Source: Candidatus Gastranaerophilales bacterium
GTDB taxonomy: Bacteria > Cyanobacteriota > Vampirovibrionia > Gastranaerophilales > Gastranaerophilaceae
NCBI GenBank assembly: GCA_944326125.1
Contig: CALVCR010000114.1
Span: 1 to 33,272 of the forward strand
DNA: 33,272 nt
Direction: 5' to 3'
The notes beneath the pieces are model-generated. The model saw only the letters and a list, made by a program, of their open reading frames with translations. It did no database searches and was not told where the DNA came from. Shown one piece after another: positions 1 through 6,543 of this stretch. Both the position numbers and the translations under genes were made by a program. Each line of letters begins with the position of its first letter. The first letter of the stretch is position 1.

Positions 1-476
1 GTTGTTAATTCGCTGAATTTTTTAATTTCACCGGCTTTAATTTCTACAGTTCCTTTACCGAGTTTTTTCTTTTCAGCTTCAACTAATTTAGCCAATTCAT
101 CGTCGTATGCTTTTTGTGCTTCAGTTAATTTTTTAGCAGCTTCGTTGTCGGCAGGTAGTTGACCTGTTGCAGTCTTGCTTTCTTCTTTGATTTTTGCAAC
201 TTTATCATCATATTCTTTTTCTGCATTTTTTACAGCTTCAACATGTTTCTGGGCAGTTTCCCAGAAAGTTTTATTTTCTGTATCTTTTTCAATCTGTGTT
301 TTAAATGTATCTTCAGATTCTTTTAAAATATCGTCAAAAGATGTGTATTTTGGTTTTTTTACACCAACAGGGGATAAATAGCCTCCAACGCCCCCTACTG
401 CGGCTCCGCCAATCACATAAGGTGTTACAGAACCTTGATTTTGCTGTACTTGTTGAATTGCTAATTCATCTGCCAT
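1..476 (-). CDS. coiled-coil protein of unknown function, C-terminus cut by window edge
   Basis: Read on the minus strand, an open frame starts at ATG 476 (protein start MADELAIQQVQQNQ) and runs off the window after 158 codons without a stop. AGGAGCG lies 7 nt before the ATG, which fixes the start. There is no Sec signal peptide. Residues about 17-40 are Gly/Ala/Val-rich and hydrophobic (PYVIGGAAVGGVGGYLSPVG). From about residue 50 the protein is Lys/Glu/Ala-rich with heptad-like spacing, so a coiled coil is likely. A -10-like ATATATAAGTAAG at 523-539 resembles the -10 box of the other coiled-coil genes, but no upstream dyad is found at the usual spacing. Function not recognised. It shares architecture with the genes at 1268, 2359, 16414 and 24095. 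Confidence 0.75.
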   Translation of the reverse strand, partial: MADELAIQQVQQNQGSVTPYVIGGAAVGGVGGYLSPVGVKKPKYTSFDDILKESEDTFKTQIEKDTENKTFWETAQKHVEAVKNAEKEYDDKVAKIKEESKTATGQLPADNEAAKKLTEAQKAYDDELAKLVEAEKKKLGKGTVEIKAGEIKKFSELT

Positions 477-522
477 AACTAATCGCTCCTATATTTAATT
501 CACTATTTACTTATCATTTCAA

Positions 523-539
523 CTTACTTATATATCTTA
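523..539 (-). promoter_or_regulatory. degenerate regulon-type -10 box
   Basis: The minus strand reads TAAGATATATAAGTAAG here, matching 12 of 17 positions of the CTTTATATATATGTAAG box found before genes 1268 and 2359. It lies 46 nt upstream of ATG 476. No clear RTTA-N7-TAAC dyad is found 38 nt further upstream, so this is a weak call. Confidence 0.3.
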
Positions 540-770
540 ACGTTTAAAGATTTTAAAAATTGCTATTAAAAAAACATTAAATTCTACAAGCTTTGCTAAA
601 ACTATTATATTTACTGAATTTTGGCGGTAAAACTTTTATTTACATATCTTTACAATGAGGTGTTCTATTACTTATTTTTAATACAAACCGGCATGTAAAA
701 ATAAGTTAGGCATGACAGAATAATGTTTCACATTGAGAGTTCATGTCTTTTAATTTTAGTTGAAAATACA

Positions 771-800
771 AAAGAACTTGGATTTTATCCAAGCTCTTTT
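771..800 (-). terminator. duplicated terminator-like hairpin
   Basis: An inverted repeat with an ATTTTAT centre and flanking A/T tracts, one mismatch in the stem. It is the copy of the tRNA-Leu terminator inside the left unit of the tandem duplication. Confidence 0.5.
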
Positions 801-806
801 TATAAC

Positions 807-929
807 TGGGCGAGAAGAGACTGTCTTGAGTCTCTCGCAATAAACGTGTCTTCGGATTTTGCTTCAAAAAACGATGTTTTTTTAGCAAAAGTCCTTCGCA
901 CTCTGCTCGCTCCTCGCTCGAACTCTTAA
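807..929 (-). pseudogene. interrupted partial copy of tRNA-Leu 3' end
   Basis: On the minus strand the fragment reads TAAGAGTTCGAG (919-928 and the flanking 917-918), then an insert of about 96 nt, then GTCTCTTCTCGCCCA (807-821). The intact tRNA-Leu has the two parts joined, so the T-arm is interrupted. The insert (about 823-918) carries an inverted repeat at 857-890 (TTTTGCT..AAAAAAC / GTTTTTTTAGCAAAA) and a GAGCGAGCAGAG motif. The acceptor 5' strand, D-arm and anticodon arm are absent, so it cannot be a functional tRNA. Confidence 0.65.
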
Positions 930-977
930 AATGTTTCACATTGAGAGTTCTCGTCTCTTATTTCTAGCTGGATATAC

Positions 978-1010
978 AAAAAAGACTTTGATTTTATCAA
1001 AGTCTTTTTT
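978..1010 (-). terminator. Rho-independent terminator of tRNA-Leu
   Basis: A perfect 15-bp inverted repeat (978-992 with 996-1010) and a 3-nt loop, ending in a T-run on the minus strand 8 nt after the tRNA 3' end. Confidence 0.85.
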
Positions 1011-1017
1011 CAGTAAA

Positions 1018-1098
1018 TGGGCGAGAAGAGACTCGAACTCTTACACCATAGGCGCTAGATCCTAAGTCTAGTGCGTCTACCAATTTCGCCACTCGCCC
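1018..1098 (-). tRNA. tRNA-Leu (anticodon TAG)
   Basis: Class II tRNA of 81 nt. The acceptor GGGCGAG pairs with CTCGCCC, with discriminator A and no encoded CCA. The D-arm has GGTAGACGC. The anticodon stem CTAGA/TCTAG encloses loop CTTAGGA, giving anticodon TAG, which reads CUA and other CUN codons. A long variable arm (CGCCTATGGTGT) precedes T-arm AAGAG-TTCGAGT-CTCTT. A canonical promoter lies upstream and a terminator follows. Confidence 0.97.
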
Positions 1099-1125
1099 GA
1101 AAACTTTTCCGTGAGGACATTTGTT

Positions 1126-1154
1126 AATATATCAAGCCCAAACTCTTTTGTCAA
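1126..1154 (-). promoter_or_regulatory. sigma70-type promoter for tRNA-Leu
   Basis: On the minus strand, TTGACA (1149-1154), a 17-nt spacer, then TATATT (1126-1131), about 28 nt upstream of the tRNA 5' end. Confidence 0.8.
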
Positions 1155-1175
1155 TTTTCAGCTTTTTAATTAATT

Positions 1176-1245
1176 GTTAACTTTTGTAACAAAATGTATA
1201 AGGTCTGAAATTAGAGATTTTTTATATACTTTATATATATGTAAG
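1176..1245 (+). promoter_or_regulatory. bipartite regulon promoter, copy 1
   Basis: GTTAACTTTTGTAAC at 1176-1190 is a dyad (GTTA-N7-TAAC). Exactly 38 nt later comes CTTTATATATATGTAAG (1229-1245), an extended -10-like element. The same two parts at the same spacing lie before gene 2359 and on the minus strand at 25473-25542. From the end of the -10 box to ATG 1268 is 22 nt, identical to copy 2. I infer an activator or repressor site near -60 and a promoter at the AT-rich box. Confidence 0.8.
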
Positions 1246-1267
1246 ACAAAAGATGGAAGATATTAAG

Positions 1268-2248
1268 ATGGTCAGCTACGGATTTAATACTATGAATATG
1301 CTTAATACGAACACCATAGGTTTCGGTAATATGCGTATGTTCATTGGCGGCCTTAACATGTTCGGTAACATGGTTGGTTCTTCCATTTTTACTAATTGTA
1401 ACGGTTCTTTTAACTATGATGCTTATGCCGGTTTTCAAGTCGGCAGTGTTCTTATGAATATTGGCGGTGCTATACTTGGTCAGGTAATTCAAGAAAAATC
1501 CGCAAATTCTAACAAGACTTTAACAGCAAATGTTGAGGATTTAAATGGTAGAATCTCTGCTGTTGAAGAAGAAAAACGGGAATATGATGGCAAAGTGAAA
1601 GAACTTGAAGGCAAGAATGAAGAAGCTGAGGGTAATATTAATACTTATGAATCAGAGTTAAGTTCTCTAAAAGTTCTTGAAACAAAAGCTGCTGATGCCA
1701 AAAATCAAGCGTTTACAAATTTACAAAATGCAACAGCTGACAATAAGACAGAGCTTCAGGCTGCATATGATGCAGCGGTTAAGGCCTACAATGAAGCTGT
1801 AAAGAACAAAGAGAATAAAGAAAAAGAAATCGAGGCTCAGCAAGAAATCATTGATACTAATAACCTTAAGATAGAAGAACTTAAAGCTAAAATAGAATCA
1901 TGCGATGAAGAGCTCGCTGATCTTAAAGCTGAACGTGATGCTATTCAGGCTCAGTTGGCAGAGCAAACTTTAGATAAGGCAGACGGTGTTAAATTAACCC
2001 GAACAACAACAGAAGAATTTGCTAAGTTATATGATATTGAAAATAATGATTATAAGGCTGGTTTTGATGCATCAAATGTAAGCAAGAGCGACTTAAGATA
2101 TATAATAAGTCAGTATAGAACAAGTGAAAATGCCGAAACAAAAGAAAAATGGGCTAAGGTCATGAAGAAAATCTATAATGACACCAATCTTGACAGCAGC
2201 GTAAAAAGCGATAACATCAGAGCAGCATATAAGTTAATGTGCGAATAA
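1268..2248 (+). CDS. coiled-coil protein of unknown function (regulon member)
   Basis: 326 aa from ATG 1268 (MVSYGFNTMNML). An in-frame ATG at 1253 exists, but 1268 has GGAAGA 7 nt upstream and sits exactly 27 nt after GTAAGA, as the start of gene 2359 does, so 1268 is preferred. Residues 1-75 are rich in Gly, Met and Asn with weakly hydrophobic stretches (about 18-40 and 54-74) but no Sec signal. Residues about 85-240 are a long Glu/Lys/Ala-rich coiled coil (ISAVEEEK.., IEELKAKIESCDEELADL). The last 80 residues look helical and globular. Family not recognised. A terminator follows, so the gene is likely monocistronic under the bipartite promoter. Confidence 0.85.
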   Translation: MVSYGFNTMNMLNTNTIGFGNMRMFIGGLNMFGNMVGSSIFTNCNGSFNYDAYAGFQVGSVLMNIGGAILGQVIQEKSANSNKTLTANVEDLNGRISAVEEEKREYDGKVKELEGKNEEAEGNINTYESELSSLKVLETKAADAKNQAFTNLQNATADNKTELQAAYDAAVKAYNEAVKNKENKEKEIEAQQEIIDTNNLKIEELKAKIESCDEELADLKAERDAIQAQLAEQTLDKADGVKLTRTTTEEFAKLYDIENNDYKAGFDASNVSKSDLRYIISQYRTSENAETKEKWAKVMKKIYNDTNLDSSVKSDNIRAAYKLMCE

Positions 2249-2266
2249 AAAGAAAAATAATTAAAT

Positions 2267-2336
2267 ATTAACATTTGTAACAAAAAAGTCCGAACCTGAA
2301 ATCGGACTTTTTTTATCGACTTTATATATATGTAAG
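2267..2336 (+). promoter_or_regulatory. bipartite regulon promoter, copy 2
   Basis: ATTAACATTTGTAAC at 2267-2281, then 38 nt, then CTTTATATATATGTAAG at 2320-2336. The second box is identical to copy 1 over 17 bases. The terminator of the preceding gene occupies the 38-nt spacer, so spacing is kept while spacer sequence is not. ATG 2359 is 22 nt after the box. Confidence 0.8.
2282..2315 (+). terminator. Rho-independent terminator
   Basis: A 12-bp stem (AAAAAAGTCCGA / TCGGACTTTTTT) with an 8-nt loop and a T-run. It ends the gene at 1268 and lies within the spacer of the next gene's bipartite promoter. Confidence 0.85.
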
Positions 2337-2358
2337 ATATAAGAAGAAAGACAGAATT

Positions 2359-3201
2359 ATGGGCGCAATTTCAGACGGAAGCTTCAGAGATGTAGCAACT
2401 TATAATAAGCAAATGCGAGAGCTTTATACCCTTCAGAATGGCGGCGGGTATGAGACTCATTCTGTTTGGGGTTCTGCTCTGGCAACTGCGCTGCCTTCTC
2501 TTTTTATGACTTTGGGTTCAAAAATCGGAGCATCAGATGGCTCTGATGCAGAATCCGAAACCGGTGATTCTTCAAAGCTTGCAGAAGATATACAAGCTGA
2601 TATAGATAATACCCTTAGTAACGTTGGCTGTTCTGATATTTCAGAAGTGCAAACTAAGCTTCAAACTGCACAGTCAGATTTGCAAAAAATAAATACAGAT
2701 ATTAATTCTAAAGAATCTCAAATTACGCAATTGAGCAAGCAAATATCTGAACTGACGAGAGTTACGGAAGATGAATATGATAGTCCTGAGTTGATGTTAA
2801 ATAAAGCGAAAGCCGAGCAATTGAATGCACAAAAGGCTGCTCTTGAGGCAGAGCTGAAGGCCTTAAAAGCGCAACAAACTGAAAAAAAAGAGGAAGTTGA
2901 AAAGTACAGTCAGGCTTTGAATAATTTAAAAACTTTGCAAAAACAACTAAAAAAAGCAGAGGGCAGAGATGCTATTGAAAATCTTGTAAATAACGAATCA
3001 AAAGATTTTTCAAAGGCATTGACAGAACTTCGTGATGCTATTCAATCAGGAAATCAGGATTTGGTTAATACAAAAGCGTTGCTTGTTGAAGATGCATATA
3101 ATAAATATCTGAAGGAACATCCTGATGCAAAGAACAGAACAATAGAAAGAGGCTATGATTCTGTTAAAAAGTATATTAAAGCGGCGAAAGAAACTAAGTA
3201 A
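2359..3201 (+). CDS. coiled-coil protein of unknown function (regulon member)
   Basis: 280 aa, start MGAISDGSFRDVATYNKQ. A purine-rich AAGAAGAAAG lies before ATG 2359. No Sec signal. A modest hydrophobic segment is at about residues 36-56 (VWGSALATALPSLFMTLGSK), then a Ser/Asp/Glu-rich linker and a coiled coil at about 88-200. The C-terminal 80 residues contain LRDAIQSGNQD (224-234), closely similar to LRDKVVEGDQD in the protein at 16414-17331; the following residues keep Tyr spacing in both (NKY, QTY). The two may share a C-terminal domain. Its promoter matches that of the gene at 1268 in sequence and spacing. Function unknown. Confidence 0.85.
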   Translation: MGAISDGSFRDVATYNKQMRELYTLQNGGGYETHSVWGSALATALPSLFMTLGSKIGASDGSDAESETGDSSKLAEDIQADIDNTLSNVGCSDISEVQTKLQTAQSDLQKINTDINSKESQITQLSKQISELTRVTEDEYDSPELMLNKAKAEQLNAQKAALEAELKALKAQQTEKKEEVEKYSQALNNLKTLQKQLKKAEGRDAIENLVNNESKDFSKALTELRDAIQSGNQDLVNTKALLVEDAYNKYLKEHPDAKNRTIERGYDSVKKYIKAAKETK

Positions 3202-3207
3202 TGCTTA

Positions 3208-3237
3208 TTGCATATAAAAGATATTATATGATATAAT
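3208..3237 (+). promoter_or_regulatory. sigma70-type promoter for the pseudopilin at 3269
   Basis: TTGCAT (3208-3213), an 18-nt spacer and TATAAT (3232-3237), 31 nt before ATG 3269. Confidence 0.6.
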
Positions 3238-3268
3238 GCTCTCGTAAGAATTTTAGCGAGGTGTTTAT

Positions 3269-4201
3269 ATGAAAAGCAAAGGCTTTACTTTAGTAGAAGT
3301 TTTAATTACTTTAGCTATAATAGGGATTGTTGCGGCAATAATGTCACCTATTATTGGGGGGCTTATTCCTGATAAAAACAAAGCAATGGTGCTTAAGTTT
3401 TCTAAAACAATTACGGACTTGAATGCTGATATGTTAAATAATTCAAGTCTTTATTACAGCGGTGATACTAATTGTACCGGTTTGGATTGTCAGCAGCAAC
3501 CTTTAGATTCCCCTTATAATGCAGATTCAAAGTACAAGGGTGCTACGAAATATCCGTATTTGTTAGCAGGGAATTTGCAGGTAATGAATGATCCAGAGGT
3601 TTCGGGGGCAAATGTTACATTTACAACGGTTGATGGTGTTGACTGGTTAATAGAATCAGCAACTTCAGGTAAAGCTGTTATTACACTTGATGTGAACGGT
3701 TCGGGTGCTCCTAATTGCTATTATTCAGCCTCTTGTCAAAAGCCGGATCAGTTCAGACTTCTGGTCGCTTCAACCGGGAAACTATATGCGGGCGATGCTT
3801 TAACAGAAGCTTATTTGAAGAATCCGACAAAATTGAATGATAAGAAAAATGATTTAAAAAATGCAGAAGAATCGGATATTGATTATACTACCGGCTATGA
3901 AGAATTGATAGATGATGTACTTGGAGTCGAATCAAAGACAGATAATTCTGCCGGAAATGACGATACAACCGGCGATGATGTAACAAATGACGATGGTGAT
4001 GATAGTGGATCAAGTAACAATACTACCGGCGGTGGGGTTAAGGATCCTATTTTAGGCAATTTTGTACAATGGAACCCGGGAAATGGTGGCGGAAATATAT
4101 CGCTTCCTCCGAATGAAGTTCTCCCTCCTACATTTGATCGTCCAAATGATGATTTTGAGTATCAGAGACCGATATTTCAAGGTGATAAGGCATATCAATA
4201 A
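3269..4201 (+). CDS. type IV pilin-like protein / pseudopilin
   Basis: 310 aa. The N-terminus MKSKGFTLVEVLITLAIIG is a class III prepilin signal: short basic leader, cleavage after Gly5, methylatable Phe6, Glu at mature position 5, then a hydrophobic helix to about residue 30. This directs assembly into type IV pili, type II secretion pseudopili or competence pili by a PilD-type peptidase, which is not in this window. The globular part has two Cys pairs (CTGLDCQQ and CYYSASCQ). From about residue 225 the protein is a low-complexity Asp/Thr/Asn/Gly stretch followed by a Pro/Gly/Asn-rich tail, unusual for a core pilin and suggestive of an exposed tip or surface extension. GAGGTG precedes the ATG. 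The stop codon directly abuts the TTG start of gmhA. Confidence 0.88.
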   Translation: MKSKGFTLVEVLITLAIIGIVAAIMSPIIGGLIPDKNKAMVLKFSKTITDLNADMLNNSSLYYSGDTNCTGLDCQQQPLDSPYNADSKYKGATKYPYLLAGNLQVMNDPEVSGANVTFTTVDGVDWLIESATSGKAVITLDVNGSGAPNCYYSASCQKPDQFRLLVASTGKLYAGDALTEAYLKNPTKLNDKKNDLKNAEESDIDYTTGYEELIDDVLGVESKTDNSAGNDDTTGDDVTNDDGDDSGSSNNTTGGGVKDPILGNFVQWNPGNGGGNISLPPNEVLPPTFDRPNDDFEYQRPIFQGDKAYQ

Positions 4202-4780
4202 TTGAATAATAAAATTGAGAGTTATATTAAAAATTCGATTGAAACCAAAATATCTATATTAAGAAATGATACGATTTTAAATATAGTTGAAGGTTTATCA
4301 GAGTCTATATCGGAATCACTATTGAATTCCGGAAAGGTACTGGTTGCGGGTAACGGCGGCTCTGCCGCCGATGCCCAGCACTTTGCCGGGGAGTTGATGT
4401 GTAAACTATATAAAACTCGGGCCCCGCTTTCAGTGCTTGCACTTACTACGGATTCGTCAGTTATAACGGCCATTTCTAATGATATGGATTATAAATATTG
4501 TTTCTCCAGGCAAATTGAAGCTCTGGGGAAAAAAGATGATATCTTTGTGGGAATTTCAACGTCAGGGAATTCCGATAATATTGTTGAAGCCCTCAAAACA
4601 GCCAAAGAACTAGGGCTTGTTACTGCAGGTCTAACCGGCATAGATAAAGGCGCCATGGATGAGTTTTGTGATTACTTAATTAAGATTCCATCTTCTAATG
4701 TCCCGCAAATACAAGAGTCTCATATAATGATTGTACATATTTTAGCTATGTTGATTGAGGAAAACTTATTTAAACAGTAA
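4202..4780 (+). CDS. gmhA: phosphoheptose (sedoheptulose 7-phosphate) isomerase
   Basis: 192 aa, the usual GmhA length. It converts sedoheptulose 7-phosphate to glycero-manno-heptose 7-phosphate, the first step towards nucleotide-activated heptose for LPS core or glycans. The SIS-domain signature [11 protein letters not shown] is at 50-60, the phosphate loop STSGNS at 119-124. H60, E64, Q171 and H179 match the metal and active-site residues of GmhA. The start must be TTG 4202, because the preceding in-frame codon is the pilin stop TAA (4199-4201) and no early ATG exists. AAGGTGATAAGG lies upstream, so translational coupling to the pilin gene is likely. The rest of the heptose pathway is not in this window. 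Its 3' end overlaps the convergent gene at 4770 by 11 bp. Confidence 0.93.
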   Translation: MNNKIESYIKNSIETKISILRNDTILNIVEGLSESISESLLNSGKVLVAGNGGSAADAQHFAGELMCKLYKTRAPLSVLALTTDSSVITAISNDMDYKYCFSRQIEALGKKDDIFVGISTSGNSDNIVEALKTAKELGLVTAGLTGIDKGAMDEFCDYLIKIPSSNVPQIQESHIMIVHILAMLIEENLFKQ

Positions 4781-5711
4781 TCTTTATTTTATTTTTAAAG
4801 TATTCTATAGTTTCATTTAATCCGTCTCTGATGTCTACTCTCGGCTCCCATTTTAGTGAGTTCTTAGCCAGTGTGATATCGGGTTTTCTCTTAACCGGAT
4901 CATCAGACGGAAGCGGTTTATAAATAAGTTTGGATTTTGAATCTGTTAATTTAATTATAAGAGTCGCAAGATCTTTAATTGTTCTTTCTTCAGGATTACC
5001 GAGGTTAACCGGTCCTGTAAAGTTAGGGGTATTCATCATTCTGATAAGCCCTTCTACCAGATCTGATATGTAACAAAAAGATCTGGTCTGATTTCCGTCT
5101 CCGTAGATGGTAATATCTTCTCCTCTTAATGCTTGAACGATGAAATTTGAAACCACTCTACCGTCATTAGGATGCATATTAGGTCCGTAAGTATTGAATA
5201 TGCGGACGATTTTTATATCAGTACCAAATTGCCTTCTATAGTCGGTCATAAGAGTTTCGGCACAACGTTTTCCCTCATCATAGCAGCTTCTTACTCCAAT
5301 TGGGTTTACGTTACCCCAGTATGATTCCGGCTGCGGATGTATTAATGGATCTCCGTATACTTCACTTGTTGATGCCTGTAGTATTGTTGCACCGTATTTG
5401 TTGGCAAGTTCAAGCATATTTATGATGCCCATAACGGAAGTACGTATTGTTTTAACTGGATTATATTGATAGTGTGGCGGACTTGCCGGACAGGCAAGAT
5501 TATATATCTGGTCTATAACATTAAAATATTCTTCAGTGATATCATGTTCAACTAATTCAAAGTTGGGATGTTTATAAAAAGATTCGATATTTTCTATTGA
5601 ACCTGTAAAAAAGTTATCCAGACATATTACATAATTCCCTTCATCTAGAAGTCTTTTACATAAATGTGAACCGATAAAACCAGCTCCTCCTGTTACCAGA
5701 ATACGTTTCAT
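4770..5711 (-). CDS. UDP-glucuronate decarboxylase-type SDR (UDP-xylose synthase)
   Basis: 313 aa extended short-chain dehydrogenase. GGAGFIG at 8-14 is the NAD-binding loop; STSEVYG at 114-120 and Y144-x3-K148 (YDEGK) supply catalytic residues. The segments [15 protein letters not shown] (74-88) and RIFNTYGP are typical of UXS/ArnA-type UDP-glucuronate decarboxylases rather than 4-epimerases. Expected reaction: UDP-glucuronate + NAD to UDP-xylose + CO2 through a 4-keto intermediate, feeding polysaccharide or LPS decoration. Next to gmhA it suggests a small nucleotide-sugar cluster, although the genes converge. A dTDP-glucose 4,6-dehydratase is a less likely alternative. Confidence 0.88.
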   Translation of the reverse strand: MKRILVTGGAGFIGSHLCKRLLDEGNYVICLDNFFTGSIENIESFYKHPNFELVEHDITEEYFNVIDQIYNLACPASPPHYQYNPVKTIRTSVMGIINMLELANKYGATILQASTSEVYGDPLIHPQPESYWGNVNPIGVRSCYDEGKRCAETLMTDYRRQFGTDIKIVRIFNTYGPNMHPNDGRVVSNFIVQALRGEDITIYGDGNQTRSFCYISDLVEGLIRMMNTPNFTGPVNLGNPEERTIKDLATLIIKLTDSKSKLIYKPLPSDDPVKRKPDITLAKNSLKWEPRVDIRDGLNETIEYFKNKIKITV

Positions 5712-5749
5712 AAAACAACACCCCCTGCTAATTATTTTAGCATAAAAAC

Positions 5750-5778
5750 TTGATATCTTGTTCTCAATATTATATAAT
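5750..5778 (+). promoter_or_regulatory. sigma70-type promoter for the pseudopilin at 5814
   Basis: TTGATA (5750-5755), a 17-nt spacer, TATAAT (5773-5778), 35 nt before the ATG. A near-consensus promoter, suggesting strong expression. Confidence 0.8.
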
Positions 5779-5813
5779 TTTTGCGTAGCTTAAGATAAGA
5801 AAGAGGACTTTAT

Positions 5814-6497
5814 ATGATGAAATTAAAAGGTTTTACTTTGGCAGAAGTTTTGATTACTCTTGCAATAGTTGGTGTTATTGCATCTCTGACTCTGCCGGCT
5901 TTGATGACAAATGTCTCTAAGTCAAGTGTCGGACCATCTCTGGCGAAAGCAGTTAATACAATGGAAAATGCTAATAAGATGATTCTTACAGATAATACTG
6001 CAAGACAATTAAAAACTATTTGTGCGGATGATTATATAGCTTGTTTGAAGAATTATGTTAATGGGACAATAATTTCTGAAGAAGTTAACTATTTACAGTA
6101 TTCCCTTGCTGAGCAGGCTTTTTCAACATCCGGCGGGGAAGCAGGTAATTCCAGCGTAAAAGGTTTGATGACAAATGACGGTATTGTTATTTATCAGACG
6201 GCTGCGCCTTCGGATGATCCGATTGAAGGAGCTTCCGGTGCATATTACGGAAGGTATTATACCGTATATGTAGATACTAATGGTTACAAAAAACGGCCAA
6301 ATGCTGTAGGAAGGGATACATTTGAGTTTTATGTTGACTTGAACGGAGCTGTTATTCCTTATGGCGGACAGTTATATAAGGATTATACCGGCGGTGATTC
6401 GGTACTCTGGGAAACAGGATGCCTGAAGAGCGGTCCTACTGACGGAGCCTCTTGTACAGGTTCTGTTGTAGATAATGGCTGGAAAGTTGAATATTAA
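5814..6497 (+). CDS. type IV pilin-like protein / pseudopilin
   Basis: 227 aa. The start MMKLKGFTLAEVLITLAIVG has the prepilin cleavage site after Gly6, Phe at the mature N-terminus and Glu at mature position 5, with a hydrophobic helix to about residue 30. The C-terminal domain includes RYYTVYVDTNGYKKRPN and FEFYVDLNGAVIPYGG, the arrangement of a beta-sheet with an exposed loop common in minor pilins. AGAGG lies 8 nt before the ATG. A near-consensus promoter precedes it and a strong terminator follows, so it is a single-gene unit. It differs from the 3269 pilin in lacking a long low-complexity tail. Filament type (T4P, T2SS or competence) cannot be told from sequence alone. Confidence 0.88.
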   Translation: MMKLKGFTLAEVLITLAIVGVIASLTLPALMTNVSKSSVGPSLAKAVNTMENANKMILTDNTARQLKTICADDYIACLKNYVNGTIISEEVNYLQYSLAEQAFSTSGGEAGNSSVKGLMTNDGIVIYQTAAPSDDPIEGASGAYYGRYYTVYVDTNGYKKRPNAVGRDTFEFYVDLNGAVIPYGGQLYKDYTGGDSVLWETGCLKSGPTDGASCTGSVVDNGWKVEY

Positions 6498-6508
6498 TAA
6501 AAATAAAC

Positions 6509-6543
6509 AAAAAATGCGGGTGTTTTTAACACCCGCATTTTTT
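6509..6543. terminator. bidirectional Rho-independent terminator
   Basis: Stem TGCGGGTGT (6515-6523) / ACACCCGCA (6529-6537) flanked by A and T runs. It ends the pilin transcript on the plus strand and can end pyk on the minus strand. The pyk stop codon (6526-6528) lies in its loop, so the last pyk codons form half of the stem. Confidence 0.9.

Larger units (their letters stand above)
721..1033. repeat. degenerate tandem duplication of the tRNA-Leu 3' end plus terminator
   Basis: Positions 721-822 and 931-1033 are two diverged copies of one segment. Each has AATGTTTCACATTGAGAGTT, then about 20 nt, an A/T-flanked hairpin with ATTTTAT at its centre, and then TGGGCGAGAAGAGACT, which is the complement of the tRNA-Leu 3' end. 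The period is about 210 nt. The right-hand copy belongs to the intact tRNA-Leu gene; the left-hand copy is attached only to a broken tRNA fragment. The short reading frames across this stretch have no start signals and are not called. Confidence 0.75.

Noticed and set aside
706-939. Opposed short reading frames (minus 706-939, plus 723-929) across the tRNA-Leu duplication
   Set aside because: No ribosome site, and the sequence is explained by the duplicated tRNA 3' end, hairpins and insert.
1176-1190. Dyad read as an NtcA site (GTA-N8-TAC)
   Set aside because: The half-sites are RTTA/TAAC with N7, not GTA/TAC with N8; only a general CRP-like or other dimeric regulator can be suggested.
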